Assembly (NCBI GenBank): GCA_026193675.1
Contig: JAPHSO010000247.1
Coordinates: 1-5,418, forward strand
Reading direction: 5' to 3'
DNA: 5,418 bases
Source of the DNA: Gammaproteobacteria bacterium
Lineage (GTDB): Bacteria > Pseudomonadota > Gammaproteobacteria > Thiohalomonadales > Thiohalomonadaceae
This document shows positions 1 to 5,418 of this stretch, piece by piece (position 1 is the stretch's first letter; every line of letters starts with the position of its first letter). A model generated the notes under the pieces. That model saw only the letters and a program-made list of their open reading frames with translations. It searched no databases and was not told the origin of the DNA. The position numbers were made by a program, and so were the translations under genes.

Positions 1-129
1 AATCTCATCTGCCTCAGCGATGCGGGGATCTTCATCAACCTTTAAAAAACGGTAGGCGACTGCGATGATCACCCCAAACAGGAGGGTGAGGGCAACCATG
101 ATGGCTGGTGCAATGATTAGCTCGTTCAT
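1..129 (-). CDS. rnfB: RnfB-like membrane-anchored iron-sulfur electron transfer protein, N-terminal 43 residues only (cut by left edge)
   Basis: The reading frame opens at the ATG at 129-127 and stays open to base 1, giving 43 residues. It starts MNELIIAPAIMVAL, continues as one hydrophobic segment to about residue 25 (a single N-terminal membrane helix), and then reads YRFLKVDEDPRIAEADEI. In the RnfB/RsxB family a short N-terminal helix is followed by an acidic V-[ED]-x-DP motif and a DE[IL]LPxxxCGxCG segment that begins the Fe-S domain. The visible part matches up to the point just before the expected cysteines, which lie outside the window. RnfB is the Fe-S subunit that receives or delivers electrons at the membrane face of the Rnf complex. 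The frame closes at TGA (150-148) upstream, so no earlier ATG or GTG start exists; the Shine-Dalgarno site is weak (GAG at 141-139). The gene follows the 829-residue gene by 66 bp and is probably in the same operon. It may be a stand-alone RnfB paralogue serving KorAB rather than part of a full rnfABCDGE cluster. Family assignment rests on 43 residues. Confidence 0.62.
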   Translation of the reverse strand, partial: MNELIIAPAIMVALTLLFGVIIAVAYRFLKVDEDPRIAEADEI

Positions 130-146
130 CGTTTTAGGCTCAACGA

Positions 147-195
147 CTCAGCATGGGCTGCCCAGAGTAGATCGGGCGCCACCCAAAATGCTGAG
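147..195 (-). repeat. Inverted repeat / stem-loop between the 829-residue gene and the rnfB-like gene
   Basis: CTCAGCAT at 147-154 and ATGCTGAG at 188-195 are perfect 8-bp complements. Alternatively a 7-bp outer stem (147-153 with 189-195) continues as TGGG (154-157) pairing with CCCA (182-185), with three A bulged at 186-188. The loop holds a further small GC-rich repeat (GGGCTGCCC, 155-163). The repeat begins directly after the TAA stop at 198-196 and ends 17 bases before the rnfB-like ATG. No T-run follows on either strand, so it is not a typical rho-independent terminator. It may be an mRNA stability, processing or translation element that tunes expression of the downstream gene. The structure is seen; the role is inferred. 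Confidence 0.55.
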
Positions 196-2685
196 TTAGT
201 TAAAAGGTGCTGCCCGAGCGATAAGCTCTTCAAGATTAGCCTCACTACTATCTAGCGGCTTGCCGGGGTGGATACACTTTGAGGGGCAGATTTCCGCCGC
301 CTCGACCATCTGTAGATAGGTGCCCTTGGCAGGATCGGTGATATAGGCCTGATTTTCGTCGTTGTAGACAAACATAATCGGATTGATATCAAGGCAGTCG
401 TTACAGGTGGTACAGAGTGGACTATCAATCCATGCATCCTCAACCATCTCCTCTTCAGCTTCTGGCTCAGCCTCTGCCTCTACTGGAACCTCTTCGCTCA
501 CTGTCTCGGTAGCTGGAGCACTAGCGGCTGGTCTGCTGCTCGCAAAGGAGGGGAGCCCGCCACTTGATAGATCCATACCTAACAGCACCTCTGTCAGACG
601 TCCCATCACCTCACTGGCAGAGTTGGCTCGAATCGACTCGATCTCACTCTCAAACTGGGCCTGTAACTCCGCCCGCTCTTTGTCGAACTCTTCACGAAGA
701 CTTTCACGGGCCCGCTCTGCAGCAATATCGATATAACTACTACGTACGCCGGCCATCGCCTGTAGCGTATGCCAGTAGTTAAGGCGATCGAGTGTTGCCA
801 GAACCAGTACCCGGCTGACGACCAGTCGGTGAAGCCTGTTGTCACTACCGACGGCCCAGACAAAAGGAACCTTTTCAGCAGCCTCATCCTGTGAAAGCAT
901 GAGAAAATCATCGAGCTCTATCAGCTCTTCCGACTCACACGACTCGGGGATATAGGCAAAGTGCTGATTAAGCTTGGGAATCAGCAGGGCATAGTCGGCA
1001 AATGTGAACGCCTGCTCAGTGGTCTGTTGCTCACCGTCACGATCAAGATAGACAAAGTCGTGAATCGGCCAGTCGAGTTCTGGCTGTGGATTGCCACTAA
1101 AGTCGATGCGCTCAAGCGAATCATCTCCAACGCCAGGATTGATCAGAAAGCTGGGGTGTACACGCCCTTCGAGCGCAGCACCGGCAACCAGCCATGCGTT
1201 GAGATTGTTATCTTCACCGGTAGGGCGTAGACCTACATTAATCAGGTGGAGACTGGTGCGGGTAGCACCCAGTGCTGCGGTGAAGTTTCTTAGTAGATCC
1301 TGATGTCTCGCTGCAGAGGCCTGAGAAACGACCGCCTGACGGTGGCTGATACCAAAATAGCCAAGTTCAGTACGGTAGTGTTTGAACGGATCTTCATCCT
1401 GACTGACGCCAGGATTGCCATGGGCCAGTACACGTACAAAGATCTGCACCGGCCGACCAGAACTGAGTAGCTGAGAAAGGGCCGGCATACCGCTACCGGC
1501 CAGGTGGTCAGCACTCTCCAGAGCAATAATGGCTGGAACCAGTAATAGCTCTTCCTGAGAGAAGGTCTCCCAGTTAAAGTTCTCAAACCACGGATTGTGG
1601 ATCGACTCATCATAGATATTGGCTATCTCCAGATCGGCAATTCGCACAGCGCTGAACAGCTCTGCCAGTTTACCGGCAGACTCATCAAAATATTGGGTCG
1701 CAGCAGCACAAGGCTCACTACTTTCAATCGCCTCAAATCCCTCATTCTCATCAATCCAGCTCTCTTTAAGAGAGCCGTTATGAATGAAACGGACAATATT
1801 TGTCTCCTGCTGATAGGACTCAAGCACCGCCAGCGCCTTCACAATACGAGCACGACGGGTATCAGACATCTTGACCGAACCCTGGGTGTGTTTCATCACA
1901 CTGGCGAGGGCTTCAGGATTAAACATACCGGCAGCACCACCGACACTATCTTTGAGTCTGTCTGCTGAAGTCGATTCTGCAGAGTGGCTCTTATCAACCG
2001 CCAGCAGCTTGTTGAGCTCCTTAATATGTGACTCGACAGTCGCCTTGAGCTTCGCCTGTCTTGGCATGACTCGGCTCTTGATGGTGTGAATCAGCAGATG
2101 AAGGGCCGGGTAACGACCATAGGCGAGTAGCGCTCCATCCTCAGGGATGGTCTCAATCAGACTATCGAGATCTGCCTGGAGTTTGGCGCTATTGTCCGCA
2201 TCAATGGTGAGGTGCTCCTGGAGTGCTTTAGCCGCCTTTTCAAGCAGTGACTTTGCAGCTACCGGCCCCTCAATAGACTCAAGCTCTGATCTTAGAAAAC
2301 GCTCAATCCAGGGGATATTGTCCTTCAGGATACGCGCGGCACCATCGGCAGCAGCAAACTGCCCAATCTGTTCATGAATAAACTGTCCCATCGGACGGGC
2401 CAGCTCATCGGCCGACATATCATCATGACTGCTTTGACTGACTGGACTCAGGTAGAGTGGGTAGTCATAACGCAGTTTGGATACATCCCGATAGGGTGCA
2501 AGTTGAGCCGGCAGCAGATCATCATTAATCGCCTGCAGACTATCTTTGGCCTGCGGATTTCCATAGTGGAAATGACGCAGGGTGCGCATACAGTTTTTAC
2601 TATCCTGCTCCTCAACTCCTTCGGGCAAGTTTGGCCGTTGAGGAAGTTTCTGACCAGATATATGGTGAACTACGTTACCGCTCAT
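196..2685 (-). CDS. Large KOR-associated protein of unknown function with C-terminal monocluster [4Fe-4S] ferredoxin domain (829 aa)
   Basis: I do not recognise a named family for the whole protein. It has no signal peptide or membrane helix, so it is probably cytoplasmic. Residues 1-380 are mostly helical and unassigned. Residues 381-520 look alpha/beta; SGMPALSQLLSSGRPVQIFV (398-417) followed by HGNPG (422-426) resembles a stretch of the pyruvate:ferredoxin oxidoreductase TPP domain, but no clear GDG...N cofactor motif is seen. Residues 650-700 are charged and likely a coiled coil. Residues 706-755 are an Ala/Pro/Glu/Ser-rich flexible linker. The tail (758-829) is a ferredoxin-type domain: C758-x2-C761-x2-C764, later C800-P, with Asn768 where a two-cluster ferredoxin would have its fourth cysteine. 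This is the layout of a single [4Fe-4S] ferredoxin; C804 is extra. The ATG at 2685 has AGGAAA six bases upstream. The gene lies 35 bp after korB and ahead of an rnfB-like gene, so its likely role is electron acceptor or donor, or scaffold, for KorAB. The coding call is near certain and the Fe-S tail strong; the overall function is inferred. Confidence 0.9.
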   Translation of the reverse strand: MSGNVVHHISGQKLPQRPNLPEGVEEQDSKNCMRTLRHFHYGNPQAKDSLQAINDDLLPAQLAPYRDVSKLRYDYPLYLSPVSQSSHDDMSADELARPMGQFIHEQIGQFAAADGAARILKDNIPWIERFLRSELESIEGPVAAKSLLEKAAKALQEHLTIDADNSAKLQADLDSLIETIPEDGALLAYGRYPALHLLIHTIKSRVMPRQAKLKATVESHIKELNKLLAVDKSHSAESTSADRLKDSVGGAAGMFNPEALASVMKHTQGSVKMSDTRRARIVKALAVLESYQQETNIVRFIHNGSLKESWIDENEGFEAIESSEPCAAATQYFDESAGKLAELFSAVRIADLEIANIYDESIHNPWFENFNWETFSQEELLLVPAIIALESADHLAGSGMPALSQLLSSGRPVQIFVRVLAHGNPGVSQDEDPFKHYRTELGYFGISHRQAVVSQASAARHQDLLRNFTAALGATRTSLHLINVGLRPTGEDNNLNAWLVAGAALEGRVHPSFLINPGVGDDSLERIDFSGNPQPELDWPIHDFVYLDRDGEQQTTEQAFTFADYALLIPKLNQHFAYIPESCESEELIELDDFLMLSQDEAAEKVPFVWAVGSDNRLHRLVVSRVLVLATLDRLNYWHTLQAMAGVRSSYIDIAAERARESLREEFDKERAELQAQFESEIESIRANSASEVMGRLTEVLLGMDLSSGGLPSFASSRPAASAPATETVSEEVPVEAEAEPEAEEEMVEDAWIDSPLCTTCNDCLDINPIMFVYNDENQAYITDPAKGTYLQMVEAAEICPSKCIHPGKPLDSSEANLEELIARAAPFN

Positions 2686-2691
2686 TCAGGA

Positions 2692-2697
2692 TTTCCT
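2692..2697 (-). promoter_or_regulatory. Ribosome binding site of the 829-residue gene
   Basis: AGGAAA on the minus strand, six bases before the ATG at 2685-2683, supports this start. It sits inside a small inverted repeat (CAGGA at 2687-2691, TCCTG at 2694-2698) whose two-base loop is too tight for a full hairpin. The rest of the 35-bp korB-829 gap shows no promoter or terminator. Confidence 0.6.
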
Positions 2698-2720
2698 GTC
2701 TATCTGTTGTTAAGTGCAGA

Positions 2721-3674
2721 CTAAATTGCAAACTGCTCGAACGCCTTCTCAATCGCTGCAATCTTATCTTCATTCGAAGTATTCAGACCGACATTTGAGA
2801 AGTCATCGTAAACGGCCGCATCTGGATCACGATAGAGTAGTCCCAAAGGTAGGGTCTCCTCATCACGTGCATACTTCATCGCACCGAGCCAATCGAGTGG
2901 ATCGTGCTCAACCACATTACCGAAGATACGTTTGACGGCATCACTCATTGGAATACCATTTTCGTGCTCCAAAACAACAAACCGATCAGGATTATCCTGC
3001 AGCGGCTTTGTAAACTCTTCAGAGAATACTGGGCAGCGCTGTAGGATCCGCACAAAACTGGTTCCACGATGCTGGTGGGCCGCTTTAATTGTTTCGTAAA
3101 GCATGGGTGGATTCCAATCAACCACCTGTGCCACAAACGACACATTGGTGACACCCAGGCTGGTTGTCAGCGGATTGAGTGCCGGGAGAGGGGCTCCAAA
3201 TGGGTGGGTGTTGGTCTTGGTGCCGCTCAGACTAGTCGGTGAGGTCTGCTTCTTGGTCAGACCGTAGATACCGTTATCAAATATCAGTACCACCATATCG
3301 ACGTTATAGCGTAGTGAGTGGATCCATGGGCCTGCACCGATAGAGAAGCAGTCACCATCACCGGTGGCGACCCAGACATCAAGATCGGGGCGACGTGATT
3401 TTACGCCGTTTGCCAGTGGCAGTGCACGACCGTGAAGTCCATGCAGTCCGTAGGTACCCATGTAGTGGGGGAGACGGCTTGAACAGCCGATTCCAGATAC
3501 CGCAACACTCTTTTCAGGCGGCATTTGGGCATCACGCAGGACGCGATGAACCGTATTGAGTACAGCAAAATCTCCACAACCCGCACACCAGCGCACCTCT
3601 CCACCTGAGTAATCCCCCAGGGTAAAGTAGCGCTCATATACATCGAGAGACCAGTCAGCTTTAATTCCAAACAT
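2721..3674 (-). CDS. korB: 2-oxoacid (probably 2-oxoglutarate):ferredoxin oxidoreductase, beta subunit
   Basis: This 317-residue protein is the TPP-binding beta subunit of a CoA-dependent 2-oxoacid:ferredoxin oxidoreductase. With KorA it interconverts 2-oxoglutarate plus CoA and succinyl-CoA plus CO2, exchanging two low-potential electrons. Visible motifs are WCAGCGD (29-35), GIGC (61-64), HGRALPLANGVK (81-92) and the TPP/Mg motif GDGD (105-108) with FDNGIYGLT (132-140, Asn134). C30, C33, C64 and C214 have nearly the same spacing as the four [4Fe-4S] ligands of the Sulfolobus beta subunit (Cys12, 15, 46, 197), so one cluster is expected. LTKKQTSPTS (139-148) resembles the LTKGQYSPTS form of actinobacterial KorB, favouring KOR over pyruvate oxidoreductase. 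The C-terminal 95 residues beyond the core are usual in longer KorB proteins. The ATG at 3674 has AGGAGA eight bases upstream. The gene starts 12 bp after korA. Substrate is inferred; family is secure. Confidence 0.95.
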   Translation of the reverse strand: MFGIKADWSLDVYERYFTLGDYSGGEVRWCAGCGDFAVLNTVHRVLRDAQMPPEKSVAVSGIGCSSRLPHYMGTYGLHGLHGRALPLANGVKSRRPDLDVWVATGDGDCFSIGAGPWIHSLRYNVDMVVLIFDNGIYGLTKKQTSPTSLSGTKTNTHPFGAPLPALNPLTTSLGVTNVSFVAQVVDWNPPMLYETIKAAHQHRGTSFVRILQRCPVFSEEFTKPLQDNPDRFVVLEHENGIPMSDAVKRIFGNVVEHDPLDWLGAMKYARDEETLPLGLLYRDPDAAVYDDFSNVGLNTSNEDKIAAIEKAFEQFAI

Positions 3675-3682
3675 TGTTTCAG

Positions 3683-3688
3683 TCTCCT
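3683..3688 (-). promoter_or_regulatory. korB ribosome binding site overlapping the korA stop codon
   Basis: On the minus strand the sequence reads TAGGAGA (3689-3683): the korA stop TAG shares its last two bases with the Shine-Dalgarno AGGAGA, eight bases before the korB ATG. A ribosome ending korA would sit on the korB initiation region, which suggests translational coupling and matched amounts of the two subunits. Confidence 0.75.
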
Positions 3689-5418
3689 ATGGATTGATCG
3701 TTTTTAGTCGTTGTGAAAGCTCTTCATAGATAATTCCCGGCTGTAGCGGGTGTCCATAAACAACTGACCAGCAGTCGACATCAACAAGGGTTTGAGTTCT
3801 TAAGATAGTTGCCAACTGGGCGTAGCGACGATTTTCATCGGTCCCCATCGGTTCGTTATCACTATCACTGTAGTTAATTTCAATCGTCATCACCTTCTTA
3901 AATCTGGCGAAGATCTCTTTAAGACCGGGCTCTAGCGGTGAGAGGAAGCGCAGGTGAGTTGAGGAGATCTTGTGTCCCTCTTCACGCAGCAGATCAACCG
4001 TCTCTTCGATAGCACCCAGGGTTGAACCCCAGGCTACGACCAGCAGGTCGCCCTCATCATCACCGTGTACTGAGGGTGGGGTTAGGGTGCTCTGCAGCGC
4101 AGCCAGTTTGCGGCTGCGGTAACTAGAGGTCTCCTGGTTAGTAACTGATTCATAAGAGACTTTCGAATGGTTGGTGTGTGAAAGGCCTGTTAGAACATAC
4201 TCACCTCCAGGTTGTCCTGGAATAGGTCGAGGTGACAGCCCGGTCTTTTCGTCCCAATCGTAGGGAGGGACAGAGCTGTCCCATTCTGACTGGTCAAGTG
4301 GATCCGCGAGCCACTCCTCTTGAAGCTCTGGGCGATCCCATGGTTGTACACCGGTCGCCAAATTGGCATCAGTGAGCAGAATCACCGGCGTACGGAACGC
4401 CTCGGCCAGTTTGCGAGCAGTAATGGTTAGCGTGAAGCACTCCTCGATGGTGGCCGCAGCCATAATCACCTTGGGTGCATCACCGGGCATACCATATAGA
4501 GAGGAGAGAAGGTCAGCCTGTTCAACCTTGGTCGGTAGACCGGTTGAAGGGCCCCCACGTTGAACATCGATAATTACCAGCGGTATCTCGCCCATAACTG
4601 CCAAACCGATAAGCTCAGTCTTGAGCGCCATACCTGGACCAGATGTGATGGTACAGGCTGTCTTACCGGCATAGGATGAGCCAATAGCATAAGCGACAGC
4701 AGCAATCTCATCTTCTGCCTGGTGGATAAAGCCCCCCACACCGTGGAATACATCAGCCATGTAGTGAGAAGATGAGGTCGCAGGGGTGATGGGGTACATT
4801 GAGACCAGCTCCATACCTGCCGCCATCACCCCAAGGCCCACAGCCTGGTTACCGTTTGAGACGAGCATCTTGCGCTCTCGTAGCTCCTTACTGGTGGGAA
4901 CATCGTAATGGTAGTCGTAGTTCTCTTTTGCGAAGTTGTAACCCGACTTGAAGAGCTCCTGATTGGGTGTAATGACCTTCTCACCTTTACTTCTAAAGGT
5001 GTTGGCAATCTCTTCCAAGCCTAAATCGTAATCACGATTGTAGATATAGCTGATGAGACCCAGTACAAACATGTTCTTGCCACGACGCGCATTGGAGACA
5101 ATCTTGAGACACTCCTCCTCCATCGGTACTTCGTAGACGACGAGACCGTTCTCACGGAACTCTTTCACCGCTTTGGTGTATGCGTTGCGAATCTCCTCCT
5201 GGACATCGGTCTCCCACTTGTTCTCCAGGAAGACCACCGTGCCATCTTTATAGGCGCCGTTTGCAATACGTGAGTAGAGCACCTGCTCATTGAGAGCGAC
5301 AACGATATCGGCCTCGTTACCCATATTGGTGACATACTTGGAGCCGAGACGGATACGGATACCACTGGCACCCGATGGGGTACGGGCGGGAGGTTGAATC
5401 TCAGCAGGGATGATCTCT
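3687..5418 (-). CDS. korA: 2-oxoacid (probably 2-oxoglutarate):ferredoxin oxidoreductase, fused gamma-alpha subunit, 5' end outside window
   Basis: The frame is open from the TAG at 3689-3687 to the right edge. The first ATG in frame (5324-5322) is internal, because 31 further conserved-looking residues precede it (EIIPAEIQPPARTP, then IRIRLGSKYVTN). Visible length is 576 residues; only the start of the gamma domain, with its glycine-rich loop, is missing. The order is gamma domain (visible 1 to about 180, including ADIVVALNEQ), alpha domain with YPITPATSSSH (208-218), QAEDEIAA (233-240), TSGPGMALKTE (258-268) and RGGPSTGLPTK (287-297), a variable linker (about 360-445), and a domain-II-like C-terminus (455-575). 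YPITP is the signature of 2-oxoacid:ferredoxin oxidoreductases and lies near the TPP site; the gamma part helps bind CoA. No Fe-S cysteine cluster is seen here, consistent with KorB carrying the cluster. The frame is intact throughout. The gene is followed at 12 bp by korB. Pyruvate or a branched 2-oxoacid cannot be excluded as substrate. Confidence 0.95.
   Translation of the reverse strand, partial: EIIPAEIQPPARTPSGASGIRIRLGSKYVTNMGNEADIVVALNEQVLYSRIANGAYKDGTVVFLENKWETDVQEEIRNAYTKAVKEFRENGLVVYEVPMEEECLKIVSNARRGKNMFVLGLISYIYNRDYDLGLEEIANTFRSKGEKVITPNQELFKSGYNFAKENYDYHYDVPTSKELRERKMLVSNGNQAVGLGVMAAGMELVSMYPITPATSSSHYMADVFHGVGGFIHQAEDEIAAVAYAIGSSYAGKTACTITSGPGMALKTELIGLAVMGEIPLVIIDVQRGGPSTGLPTKVEQADLLSSLYGMPGDAPKVIMAAATIEECFTLTITARKLAEAFRTPVILLTDANLATGVQPWDRPELQEEWLADPLDQSEWDSSVPPYDWDEKTGLSPRPIPGQPGGEYVLTGLSHTNHSKVSYESVTNQETSSYRSRKLAALQSTLTPPSVHGDDEGDLLVVAWGSTLGAIEETVDLLREEGHKISSTHLRFLSPLEPGLKEIFARFKKVMTIEINYSDSDNEPMGTDENRRYAQLATILRTQTLVDVDCWSVVYGHPLQPGIIYEELSQRLKTINP

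Noticed and set aside
143..154. ATG at 154-152 as an alternative start or leader peptide ahead of the rnfB-like gene.
   Set aside because: It reads only four codons (ATG CTG AGT CGT) before TGA and has no clear ribosome binding site.
147..195. Rho-independent terminator between the 829-residue gene and the rnfB-like gene.
   Set aside because: The stem is reasonable but no T-run follows it on either strand, and the loop is long.
383..2377. Several plus-strand open frames (for example 383-736, 1597-1968, 2147-2377) opposite the 829-residue gene.
   Set aside because: They lie antisense to a long intact gene with a ferredoxin motif, show Ser/Leu/Arg-rich shadow composition, and have no recognisable motif or convincing ribosome binding site.
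2687..2698. Short inverted repeat CAGGA-TT-TCCTG covering the ribosome binding site of the 829-residue gene as a regulatory hairpin.
   Set aside because: Only five pairs with a two-base loop; too tight to form a stable RNA hairpin, and such short palindromes occur by chance.
5322..5324. ATG at 5324 as the start of korA, giving a 545-residue protein.
   Set aside because: The frame stays open upstream to the window edge and encodes sequence typical of the gamma domain, so this Met is internal and the gene is truncated by the window.
2721..5418. Pyruvate:ferredoxin oxidoreductase (PorAB or NifJ) as the identity of the two-subunit enzyme.
   Set aside because: The fused gamma-alpha layout and the KorB LTKKQTSPTS and QRCPVF segments fit KOR-type enzymes better. 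It is not excluded, since substrate cannot be read from sequence alone.

Overview
The window is one minus-strand gene block with no gene on the plus strand. In transcription order (right to left) it holds korA, whose 5' end lies beyond the right edge (3687-5418), then korB (2721-3674), then a large unfamiliar gene for an 829-residue protein with a C-terminal ferredoxin-type [4Fe-4S] domain (196-2685). Last comes the first 43 codons of an RnfB-like membrane iron-sulfur protein, cut by the left edge (1-129). Gaps are 12, 35 and 66 bp, and korB's ribosome binding site overlaps the korA stop codon. No promoter or terminator is visible, so this looks like the interior of a longer operon.

KorA (fused gamma and alpha parts) and KorB (TPP-binding beta subunit with four likely Fe-S cysteines) form a two-subunit CoA-dependent 2-oxoacid:ferredoxin oxidoreductase. 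It is most likely of the 2-oxoglutarate type, although the substrate cannot be proved from sequence. The 829-residue protein and the RnfB-like protein both look like electron carriers. The simplest reading is a dedicated relay: KorAB (TPP and one cluster), then the ferredoxin tail of the 829-residue protein, then a membrane-anchored RnfB-like protein and a membrane redox partner. The flow could also run in reverse, with low-potential electrons supplied for reductive carboxylation of succinyl-CoA, as in the reductive TCA cycle.

The base composition is balanced, Shine-Dalgarno sites are AGGA-type, and a two-subunit KOR sits beside RnfB. This suggests a proteobacterium, perhaps a sulfur-oxidising gammaproteobacterium of the kind that carries rTCA genes beside a Calvin cycle. 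That assignment is an inference with low to moderate confidence, because the window has no taxonomic marker.

The most unusual items are the 829-residue protein, which has a central segment resembling part of the pyruvate:ferredoxin oxidoreductase TPP domain but seems to lack the cofactor motif, its co-occurrence with KorAB and an RnfB-like protein, and a well-formed inverted repeat directly after its stop codon.
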